NCBI RefSeq assembly: GCF_010682105.1
Contig: NZ_JAAGWH010000036.1
Location: 32,167 to 96,166 of the forward strand
DNA length: 64,000 nt
Origin: Modestobacter muralis
GTDB lineage: Bacteria > Actinomycetota > Actinomycetes > Mycobacteriales > Geodermatophilaceae
Direction: 5' to 3'
Part shown: piece by piece, positions 45,130 through 53,400 of the stretch
How the letters are laid out: each line of letters starts with the position of its first letter
Position numbering within the stretch: the first letter of the stretch is position 1
Made by a program: the position numbers and the translations under genes
The notes under the pieces: model-generated
The model's database searches: none
What the model saw: the letters and a program-made list of their open reading frames with translations, nothing else
What the model was told of the DNA's origin: nothing

Positions 45130-45171
45130 ATGGACGTGGACATCCATCGCCGACGGAGGGCCGGGACGTGA
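45130..45171 (+). CDS. Possible 13-residue leader ORF
   Basis: ATG 45130 has an AAGGGAACGAG site and reads MDVDIHRRRRAGT to a TGA that overlaps the GTG start of the next gene. It might couple translation, but GGAGGG inside it can serve the next gene directly, so it may have no product of its own. Confidence 0.3.
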   Translation: MDVDIHRRRRAGT

Positions 45172-45665
45172 CGACGCCCGCCCGACGTCGCGATCCGCAG
45201 CCGATCAGCAGAGGATGGGAGCTCGCCGTCGCAACGGCCGGCGGCGCCCTGGTCGCTGTATCGCTGGCGGCCATGGTCGGGCTCGGCCTTGCCTCGGCAC
45301 TGTGGGGCGGTGGCTGGGTCTGGCCGGACGGCAGCGAGACCGTGACCCGCGTCCTGGGTGGGCTCCTGAGCGGTGATCCCGGACGCGGCCTGCCACCGGA
45401 CCAACTCCGCCGGATCGCTGGTCCGACTGCGACCTACGCATGCGTGGCGGTCGCAGAGCTCGTCCTCTGCGCCGGCGCCGTGGTCAGCGGGGTCTTCCTC
45501 AGCCGGTACCGGCGCCCGGGTGATGCCCGAAGCGGCATGGCCAGCCGCGGCGAGGCCGAGCAGGCCCTCGGGATCTCCCAGCTCCGCGCCGGCCGGGCGG
45601 TCATCCGTCCCGACCGCTACCCGCCCAAGGCCCCGCGCCGATTGCGGGCGCGAGGTCGCCGGTGA
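45168..45665 (+). CDS. Membrane protein of the transfer operon
   Basis: 165 residues from GTG 45168, with GGAGGG upstream. There are two helices (VATAGGALVAVSLAAMVGLGL and CVAVAELVLCAGAVVSGVFL) with an exported loop between them, and a basic cytoplasmic tail (GISQLRAGRAVIRPDRYPPK). The tail is the recurring end of SCO6882-like proteins of actinobacterial ICEs, which is only pattern recognition. It probably belongs to the secretion complex. Confidence 0.7.
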   Translation: MTTPARRRDPQPISRGWELAVATAGGALVAVSLAAMVGLGLASALWGGGWVWPDGSETVTRVLGGLLSGDPGRGLPPDQLRRIAGPTATYACVAVAELVLCAGAVVSGVFLSRYRRPGDARSGMASRGEAEQALGISQLRAGRAVIRPDRYPPKAPRRLRARGRR

Positions 45666-45790
45666 CCACTGTCCCCAGCCTCGACGGCGCCCACAGATCC
45701 CGGCGACCACCCGTCCGAGCCACCAGCGTCGGAGCACCGTCGGGTGCCCAGCTCACGCCCGCCGTCCCGCCACTCGAAGGAGCCCTCTGA
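45662..45790 (+). CDS. Small coupled ORF of unknown function
   Basis: 42 residues from GTG 45662, overlapping the previous stop by four bases; its own stop overlaps the ATG of the next gene by one base. MTTVPSLDGAHRSRRPPVRA and the rest are low-complexity and give no fold. The perfect overlaps on both sides suggest it is translated; a product role is unclear. Confidence 0.4.
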   Translation: MTTVPSLDGAHRSRRPPVRATSVGAPSGAQLTPAVPPLEGAL

Positions 45791-46101
45791 TGGCACCCGC
45801 CCCCGAAGACCACCGCACCAGCGACCCGGCGACCGCTCGCGCCGAAGCATCAGGGCTGTTCGCCGCAGCGGCCCGCAACGAGCTGGCCGGGACGGCGACG
45901 CAGCTGCACTGCCTGGCAGCCGCTTCCGCACTGCGCGTGCCCAGCGGCCCAGTGCCCGCGATTGCCGACGTCCGTGATCCCGACCAGCTCATCACCCAGG
46001 CGCTGCGCACCCTCGGCGAGCTGGAGCCCGAGGACTTCGCGCATCCCGACGTCCTCGCCGCGGCCCGGCACGGCCGGCGGGCGCTGCGGGAGCCGCGCTG
46101 A
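45790..46101 (+). CDS. Small helical protein of unknown function
   Basis: 103 residues from ATG 45790. It is largely Ala/Glu/Leu helical (TARAEASGLFAAAARNELAG, ITQALRTLGELEPEDFAHPD). It overlaps the genes on both sides by one base, in the run between the wall hydrolase and the coupling protein. I do not recognise the family. Confidence 0.6.
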   Translation: MAPAPEDHRTSDPATARAEASGLFAAAARNELAGTATQLHCLAAASALRVPSGPVPAIADVRDPDQLITQALRTLGELEPEDFAHPDVLAAARHGRRALREPR

Positions 46102-47393
46102 TGGCCACCTCGCTCGGACAGCTCCTCGACGCCCTGGCCGAGACCGCGCAGTCCACCGAGCGCACCGCCGGGGCCCGCGCCGATGCGGGTACCGCGCTGG
46201 GCCAGCTGGGCCGGGCACTGACCCAGCTGCGCCGCGACGGCGTGTCTCCGGCGCCCGGCGACCACCGCGAGCAGCAGGTCGCTGCGCTGGCCGTCGCCTG
46301 TAGCGAACTGGCCGCCCGCGCGCCGGCAACCGAGTCGACCTTGGCGCAGCTCGCGGCTGCCGCGGCCGACTCCCTCGCCGTCCTCCACGGCCACACCACG
46401 GTCGCCACCCGGTGGGCTGCGGCGACTGCGGTGGCCGAGACCGTCACGCCGCTGGCCGAGATGATGGCCGGGGCGCTGCCCGCCGGCCCGGCGGGTCAGT
46501 GGCTCACCGAGGTCGAGCGGCAGGCGGTGCTGGTCCAGCAGACGGCGGCGCTGCAGCCACCTTCGCGGGCGGACGCCGCCATCCTCGACCGACCTTTGTC
46601 CGGCCCTCCGGTCCTGACGAGTTCGGGCCCCGAGGTGCTCGTGCCCGACGCGGTGGCCGTGCTGCTCCGCGTCACAGGCAACGGGGCAGAGCCACCTTCG
46701 GTGGCTGAGGTCCTCGCGTACACGCTCGCCGCTGAGACGCTCAGCGATGCCGCGCAGCGGCTTCACCCGCAGACCGAGGCGGTGGCCGGGCCGCCGGCGG
46801 CTCGTGCCTGGCGAGCCGTGCGCACTGCACTTCGCCCGTACGACGACGGCAGCCGGCGCCCGCATCCCGGCGCGCCACCGGCTGTCGCAGCGGCGCTTCG
46901 GGTTCACGCCGCACTCAACCGCACCGGCTCGGAGTCGTCGTCCCGGTCGGACCCGCTGCGTGCGGTGGTCGCTGCGGCAGCCCAGCACCTACCGACGCTG
47001 GCGACCCAGCTGATGTACCGCACGGTCCGGTCGTGGGCGGACACCGGTGCCCTGGTCGCCTACGCCCGCGACGTGCCGCCGAGGGAGGAGCGGGTGGCCG
47101 CCTACCTGAGGGGCTACCGGCCCGGGGGCCTTGTTCGCGTCGACGCCGTCGACCTGCAGCCGGTGGCTGGGGCGCTGCACGGCGCCCGGCTGCTGTCGCT
47201 GGCGGTGGCCACCCGAGCAGCATCGGCCGGCGTGCCCAGCACGGCTGACTTCCCGCGCCGGGCGCTGGCCGCCAACCAGGCGCTCCTGGATCGGCCGCAG
47301 ACGACCGCCGAGCTGGAGGCGGCGACCCGTGAGGCCGGCCGGCACCAGCAGTTGGCGCACGGACGAGCGCCCGGCCCGGGCCGAGCTCGTTGA
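46101..47393 (+). CDS. Large helical protein of the transfer operon, unknown function
   Basis: 430 residues from ATG 46101. It is Ala/Leu-rich and almost entirely helical (LAETAQSTERTAGARADAGT, ASLGQLLDAL-like start), without signal, membrane helix or catalytic motif. It directly precedes the VirD4-like coupling protein gene. It may be a cytoplasmic adaptor or scaffold for the coupling protein or relaxosome; that is inference from position. Confidence 0.6.
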   Translation: MATSLGQLLDALAETAQSTERTAGARADAGTALGQLGRALTQLRRDGVSPAPGDHREQQVAALAVACSELAARAPATESTLAQLAAAAADSLAVLHGHTTVATRWAAATAVAETVTPLAEMMAGALPAGPAGQWLTEVERQAVLVQQTAALQPPSRADAAILDRPLSGPPVLTSSGPEVLVPDAVAVLLRVTGNGAEPPSVAEVLAYTLAAETLSDAAQRLHPQTEAVAGPPAARAWRAVRTALRPYDDGSRRPHPGAPPAVAAALRVHAALNRTGSESSSRSDPLRAVVAAAAQHLPTLATQLMYRTVRSWADTGALVAYARDVPPREERVAAYLRGYRPGGLVRVDAVDLQPVAGALHGARLLSLAVATRAASAGVPSTADFPRRALAANQALLDRPQTTAELEAATREAGRHQQLAHGRAPGPGRAR

Positions 47394-47410
47394 CCATGAG
47401 GGAGATCCGC

Positions 47411-48922
47411 ATGTCCCGGTTCGAGCCCACGGACGTCGGTTGGCGGCTCGGCCGCTCCTCGCTGCCCCGCGGCGTCGAGCTGTGGTGCCGGTACGACCGC
47501 ACGACCGGCGTCTACGGCGAGCAGGGTTCCGGCAAGACGCTGGACCTGCTGGCCCCGGCGCTGCTGGCCCACCGCGGCGCCGGGCTGGCGACGCTGACCA
47601 AGGTCGACGACCTGCTGCTGACCGCTGGACGGCGCCAACGCCCCGATCAGCCCGGCGGGCCGTCTCGTCCGATTGCGGTGCTCGACCCGTTCAGCGCCGC
47701 GCCGGGGATCCCGGAACTGGTGTGGGATCCGATCGCCGGCTGCGTCGATCCGCAGATCGCCGAACGTCGCGCGAAGGCGTTCTCCGCCGGCACGGTCACC
47801 GGCTCGGTCACCGGAGGTCGCCAGGACAACGCCGCGCGGTTCTACGCCGCCGAGACGGCGAAGGTGCTGCAGGGGTTCCTGCACGCCGCGGCCCTCACTG
47901 GTCGCACCCTGGACCACGTCCTTGAATGGGTCGCCAACCCGGTCGCCGCCGAGCAACCGGCCGAGATCCTGCAGCGGCACCCGCACGCCGCTCGCTTCTG
48001 GGACGGGTTGCTCGCCGGGGCGCTGCACGGCAGCCCGGACACTGTCGGCAACACCGTCACCACCGTGCAGCAGGCGATGGCGCTCTTCTTCCAGCCGGCC
48101 ATCCGCGCTCGCTGCGTCCCGTCACCCGGCCGGCCGGCCACCGACCTGGTCGACCTGGTCACCCGGCAGGGCACGGTGTACCTCCTCGGCCGCGATGACC
48201 CCTACGCCTCGGCGGCGCCGCTGATGACGGCTGTCGCCGAGCACGTCCTGGACACCGCTCTGCAGGTCGCCAACGCCTCGCCGCACGGGCGGATGACGCC
48301 CTGCTTCCTGGCCTGCCTCGACGAGCTGCCCTCGACCACCCCGCTGCCCACCCTGCGGGTGCGGATGGCCAACGAACGTGCCCTCGGCCTGTCGTTCATC
48401 TACGCGGCGCAGACGTGGAAGCAGATGGTCGTCTCCTACGGGGAGGACGAGGCCCGCTCCCTGCTCGGGCTCACCAACGCCCTGGTCGTCTTCGGCGGGG
48501 GCAAGGACGTGCACTTCTACCGGGAGCTGTCCGACCTGCTGGACGACGTGCGGATCAGCCGGCAGACGGTCACCGACGGCCCCGGTGGCGTCGGCACGTC
48601 GCGGGCGGGGGAGGACGTGCGAGTCCTGCGGCCCGGGGACATCCGTCGCGTGCCGGAGCGGCACGCGCTCGTCATCGCCGGCACTGCGTCACCCATTCTG
48701 GCCAAGCTGCGGCGATGCCTCGACGGCTCGGACGGGCAGCAGCTCAAGGCCGAGCTCGAGGCCGCCCGCGCGCGGGTGTCCCGTGCCCGGGCTGAGGTGG
48801 TGGACGTTCAGGAGCGCACTGCCGCAGCGCTGACCTACGCTCGCGATCACCGGCTGACGGCCCGGCCGGACGACGTTGCTGGTGGGCAGCCCACCCCGCT
48901 GCGCGGGGAGTGGGCGCAGTGA
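47411..48922 (+). CDS. VirD4/TraG-like coupling protein
   Basis: 503 residues from ATG 47411, with GGGAG eight bases upstream; TTG 47390 and ATG 47396 are also in frame. Walker A is GVYGEQGSGKTLDLL, Walker B is CFLACLDELPSTTP, and TYAR/arginine-finger-like residues follow. Membrane helices are absent, unlike classic VirD4, so the membrane contact may come from the neighbouring membrane proteins. It should bring the relaxase-DNA complex to the secretion channel. Confidence 0.88.
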   Translation: MSRFEPTDVGWRLGRSSLPRGVELWCRYDRTTGVYGEQGSGKTLDLLAPALLAHRGAGLATLTKVDDLLLTAGRRQRPDQPGGPSRPIAVLDPFSAAPGIPELVWDPIAGCVDPQIAERRAKAFSAGTVTGSVTGGRQDNAARFYAAETAKVLQGFLHAAALTGRTLDHVLEWVANPVAAEQPAEILQRHPHAARFWDGLLAGALHGSPDTVGNTVTTVQQAMALFFQPAIRARCVPSPGRPATDLVDLVTRQGTVYLLGRDDPYASAAPLMTAVAEHVLDTALQVANASPHGRMTPCFLACLDELPSTTPLPTLRVRMANERALGLSFIYAAQTWKQMVVSYGEDEARSLLGLTNALVVFGGGKDVHFYRELSDLLDDVRISRQTVTDGPGGVGTSRAGEDVRVLRPGDIRRVPERHALVIAGTASPILAKLRRCLDGSDGQQLKAELEAARARVSRARAEVVDVQERTAAALTYARDHRLTARPDDVAGGQPTPLRGEWAQ

Positions 48923-49401
48923 TCGTCCTGCCGTTCCCGCCTCCGCCGGTTGCCGTACTGGTCGCACTGGAGCTGCTGCAGGACGTGCGCCGGCGGGAGT
49001 CCGGGCAATGGGCACCGACCGGCGTCGTTGCCGACATGGAGCGTCCGTGGGAACCGGCCAGCTGCGGCGGCGAGCTCGCTGCGTTCGTGTGGAGCTGGTG
49101 CGATGACGTGGCCGTCTGGATCAACCACGAGTACGCCTGGCGGCCCGCGCAGATGATCCCGGCCTGCTGGCGACAGCATCCGCACATCGCTCGCGAGCTG
49201 GCGGTGCTGGCGGTGCTGCGCTGGCAGGTGGAGAGCGCGGCCGCTCCCGAGCCGGTCGAGGAATGGAACCGGTACGCCTTCCCGATGTTCTGCGACCGGA
49301 TGGTCGAGCGCCTCGGGGAGAGCACCTGCCGCACCGGTCGGCACCAGAGCTGGCCGGCGGAGAGCCGCTATGCCGCCTTCGTCGACGGTGCTGGTCGCTG
49401 A
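48919..49401 (+). CDS. Protein of unknown function at the end of the transfer operon
   Basis: 160 residues from GTG 48919, four-base overlap with the coupling protein. It is Trp-rich (FVWSWCDDVAVWINHEYAW, IPACWRQHPHIARELAVL) with several cysteines. I recognise a recurrent ICE-associated small protein pattern but no function. A terminator follows at 49444. Confidence 0.6.
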   Translation: MIVLPFPPPPVAVLVALELLQDVRRRESGQWAPTGVVADMERPWEPASCGGELAAFVWSWCDDVAVWINHEYAWRPAQMIPACWRQHPHIARELAVLAVLRWQVESAAAPEPVEEWNRYAFPMFCDRMVERLGESTCRTGRHQSWPAESRYAAFVDGAGR

Positions 49402-49443
49402 CGAGGCGGGGGACCGCCGCGGGAACGCGCGAAGGACAACACG

Positions 49444-49487
49444 AAGCCCCGGCGACATGGCCAGAGGCCAGCGGTCCACCGGGGCTT
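49444..49487 (+). terminator. Terminator at the end of the transfer operon
   Basis: AAGCCCCGG (49444-49452) and CCGGGGCTT (49479-49487) close a stem with an inner GGCC-AGA-GGCC hairpin, and T residues follow. It separates the operon from the Abi-like gene. Confidence 0.7.
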
Positions 49488-49518
49488 TCACGAAGAGCCT
49501 ACGTCAGGATGAAGCGTG

Positions 49519-50211
49519 ATGACAGCCCCGACCTCGCCAGGGGCGTCACCGGCTGGCGGCTGGGTGGAGCGCTGGCTGAGCGTTCCACGCTTCTCGGTCT
49601 ACCTGGCTGCGGCTGACGGTGACCGGGGGCGGGCCCTGGCGCTGTACGAGTGGAACGCCCAAATCAGCGCGGCGCTGCTGCACGACCTGGCCCACGTCGA
49701 GGTCGGGCTGCGCAACGCCTACGACCGAGCACTGTCCGAGCGGTGGCCTGGCCCGCCGCACTGGACCCTGGCCGGGGAGACCGTGTTCGCACCGGTCTAT
49801 CGCACCCGGGGCCGCCGGCGGGTCGACGTCAACGAGCGACCGCGGGACGACCTGCGCCAGGCGATCGGAAACGCCGGTGGCCCGCAGGCCCGGCCAGGGA
49901 AGGTCGTCGCCGAGCTGATGTTCGGCTTCTGGCGCTACCTCAGCTCGGCTGCACACGAGAAGACGCTGTGGGTGCCCGCGTTGCACCATGCCTTTCCGCG
50001 GGGCACCGACCGCGCCGCTCACGTCGACGGACCGGTCGGCCGCCTGCACGATCTCCGCAATCGCGTGGCGCATCACGAACCCGTGCTGACTCTGGACGTC
50101 GCGGGTCGGTTCGCCGACCTGTTCGGCTTGGCCAGCCGGCTCGACCCGCAGCTCGGCGAGCACCTGCAGACCACCAGCACGGTGTCCGCCCTGGTGGCAG
50201 CCAGGCCGTGA
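49519..50211 (+). CDS. Abi-like/HEPN-type protein, candidate abortive-infection or toxin gene
   Basis: 230 residues from ATG 49519 (GTG 49516 is in frame). It resembles the Abi_2/Abi-like family: VPRFSVYLAAADGDRGRALA, ISAALLHDLAHVEVGLRNAY, and near the C-terminus LHDLRNRVAHHEPV, a clear HEPN RNase motif (R-N-x3-H). The family includes phage-defence RNases. It is a lone gene after the operon terminator, a typical place for a defence or exclusion cargo gene. No antitoxin gene is evident. Confidence 0.75.
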   Translation: MTAPTSPGASPAGGWVERWLSVPRFSVYLAAADGDRGRALALYEWNAQISAALLHDLAHVEVGLRNAYDRALSERWPGPPHWTLAGETVFAPVYRTRGRRRVDVNERPRDDLRQAIGNAGGPQARPGKVVAELMFGFWRYLSSAAHEKTLWVPALHHAFPRGTDRAAHVDGPVGRLHDLRNRVAHHEPVLTLDVAGRFADLFGLASRLDPQLGEHLQTTSTVSALVAARP

Positions 50212-50298
50212 TCCGCGCGGCGGAGTCAGCCCTCAGCAACGGCACCTCGCTGCTGCAGGCTGTCTCCATGGGCTGCGACTGCGACAGGCGCTGTCAGG

Positions 50299-50330
50299 GC
50301 CTCCCGCCGGCACGGGGGACCGGCGGAGGC
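50299..50330. terminator. Possible terminator between Abi-like gene and relaxase gene
   Basis: GCCTCCCGCCGG and CCGGCGGAGGC pair with a single bulged C around a 9-base loop. It lies between two converging genes (ending at 50211 and 50476). No other gene is seen in this 265-base gap. Confidence 0.4.
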
Positions 50331-50475
50331 TGTGGTGAGCGTAGGTCTGCGCACCATTGCCTGCGGCGTGCGGGACGCGAGCCGGCCTGCCGCAACTGAC
50401 CGGTGTGGCTGGGCGGGGACAACACGCCGGCGGGGTGCGCTCAAGGGACTGTGACGCGACCTGATCGTCCCAGCG

Positions 50476-53400
50476 TCACCTTCGCTGTCGCACCCCTTGC
50501 CTAGCCGGGGGGCGCACACCGACGGCTGAGCGTTGCGCTGCTTCGAGGGCGATTGTGAGCGCTCCCGCGGGCTGCCCCCTTCCAGCGGTCCATCCGGCAT
50601 CCGACGAGGCTGGCTGCTCTGAGCCGGCTGTGGAGCCGACGTCCCCCGATCCTTGTCGTCCGGGGGCGACGCGGATACCGCGCGCTGCGTCGAAGACCTC
50701 GGACAGCGCGATGCCCGGTGCTACCCCGGTGTGCACCACGACGTCGGTCAGGTGTCGCGGCCAGCTGTCAGTGGGCAGCGCGGCGATGACCTCGGTTGCT
50801 CGGCGGGTGGCGAGGACCTGGCCTTCGACCGTGTCCAGCCGGTCGGCATAGGCGTCGATACGTGCGTCGATGAGCTCACTGGCCAGGCTGGCTGAGTCCG
50901 CGAGGGCTCGACGAAGAACGGCGGCGCCGGCCGTCTCCAGCAGCTCGGCCGGGTCCTTGCCGTTCGGGACGGCGAGATGGCGTGGGTCGGCACCTCGCTC
51001 GGTGAGCTGCCAGAAGATGCGGTCGGCGGCGAGCTGTCCGGCGGGATCCGCGTCGGTGGCGACGATGACCTGTGGACGGCCATCGCCGATCAAAGGGCGC
51101 AGCCGGTCGGCTTGCGCGTCGGTGAAGGCGACACCCAGCGGAGCGATGCCGACGAACTCCCCCTCGCCGGCGAGGGTGACGGCCAGCGTGTCCAGAGGGC
51201 CCTCGACCAGCACCGGCGTCGCACCGTCCGCCAGGGCCGACGCGCCTTCGGTGAGGCCGTACAGCTCATTGCCCTTGATGAACAGGTCGGTCTCGGCGGT
51301 GTTGAGGTACTTGGGCACGGGCTTGGCGCCTTCGCCGTCGTGGGCGGGGTTGCGGCGGCCGATCCAGCCGGGGATCTCGTCGCCGTCCCGAATGGCGAAG
51401 ACGATCCGGTCGCGGAAGCGGTCGATGACGTGACCGGTGGAGGCGTGACTCCCCAGGCCGGCGGCCACGATCTCGTCGTCGCTGGCACCCAGGTCGCGGA
51501 GGTGGTCCGTCAGGCTGGTCCAGCCGGTGGGTGCGTAACCGACGGTGAACCGTTCGTCGTCGATGAGGTCGCTGCCGAGCCGGTCGGTCAGGTAGGCCGG
51601 TGCCCACGAACCCTGGTACGCGGCCGTGAAGAAGGTCGCTGCCTGCTGATTGAGCTCGAGGAGCCGTTTCCGGGCGACCCCTGACGAGCCGACCTCATCG
51701 ACGGACTCGGTGGCAGCGGGCTCTCCCGGGTCGTTGTCGAGCGGTTCGGGTGCGTGCTCGGTGTCATCGGGTTCGGCGAGGCCGACCATCCAGTCCGCAC
51801 CGGATGCATCGTGCGAGGCGGGCGGTTGATCGAGGACGGTTGGCACGGGCGTACCGGCACCTGCAGCGGGGATCGGCTCAATGAGCAGGCCGATCCGCCA
51901 GAGCAGGGCGGTCGTCAGCTCATGGGGGAGTGGCGAGTCGTCGTCCGGTTGCCCTGCGCGCAGGAGGTCGTACGCGGTGGACAGCAACTGCGCTGGCTCC
52001 CAGCCGCCATCACTGCCCCGGCCGACGGCCGCAACCAGCGCAGGCCACTGGGGATCGGTGACCACGCGATCAGCGGCCACGTTGCCGACGACCGCGGAGA
52101 GGCCGGACGTCCAGCCCGGGCGCAACGTCCTCGCCGATGCTGAGTCGGCGGCCAGCACGGCGGGGGACAGGTGGCTGGTCAGCCGCCACCAGAGCGCAGC
52201 CGCTGGCTGCTCGTCCGGGAGGGCACGGCTGGTCGTCGTCCGCACGAGCGCGGCGACGTCGATGCCGGCGCGTTCGGCGGTGCTGAGTCGCTCGGCCAGG
52301 ACGGGCCAGTAGGGGTCGGCGGCGATCCGGGGGTCGATGGGGTCGACCAGCGACGTCCACCGTGTGGCGACCGTGCCGGGCTCGCCCAGTACATGGGCGA
52401 CGCGGGCGTCAAGCCTGCGCTGGCTTCGCGCATCAGCGGCTGCGGGGAGGGCCGGGCCCGTGGGACGGCGGTCGGCGTCCTCAATGCCGTGAGCCGAGCG
52501 CCACACGGCGAGGTCGGCGACGAGGGCAACGTCCCGGTCGAGGAGCGGGCGTGCCCACAACGGTGCGCTGGCCGGCGTCCAGCTGCGGGCGAGTGCAGCC
52601 ACTGCGGAAGCGAGATCAGTGACTCTGTCGGCGCGGTCGTCGAGGTAGGGCCCCCACGCGAGGTCGCCGCTCAGCGGTTCGGGGACGGTCGGCAGCCAGG
52701 GGAGCGGTCCCGCACCGGTCGAGTGGCGCCCGGTGGGATCGATGCGCCAGTCCAGGACGGCCGCGACATCACGTGCGTCGTCCAGCCCGCGTGGTGCGGC
52801 CAGCACTTCCCGCAGCACCTGGGCGGGATCGCGGCCGGCGACGGCGCAGAGGGCCAGGTGCGCACGGAGCACGGGGTAGGCGTCCTGGGCAGTCAGTCCA
52901 GCCACTGCAGCGTCGGCGGCAGTGTCGATGGCGGCGAGCCCCGCGGAGCCGAGACGTTCCTCGGCCGCGACGGTGAGTGCATGGCGGTAGCGGCCGGCAC
53001 TGTCGTGGAGCTGAGTTGCCGGATCGACCAGCTCCTGGACCGTGCTCGTGGCTGAGGTCGGGGCGTCGTCCCGAGCGAGGACTCGGCTGAGGAGGTCAAC
53101 GGCGGTCGGCGGCAGCAGCGCGTCCCGGGTGACCAGGCCGTGCGGGTGGCCGTCGCCGGCAACCGGGAGGAAGACGTGGTTGGCGTGGCGGCCTCGGGTG
53201 AGGGCCACGTAGAGCAGCTGGCGGGATTCCGCGCCGGTGGCGATGGCGTAGCAGCTGTCAGCGGTGACGCCCTGGGCACCGTGCACGGTGGTGGCGTAGC
53301 CCAGGGTGACGTGTTCGCGCACGTAGTCGGCCGGGAGGGTGACGTGCCGCCCGGTGCGGCGATGGACCACCCCGAGGGCACCGGAGGCATGGACCTCGGT

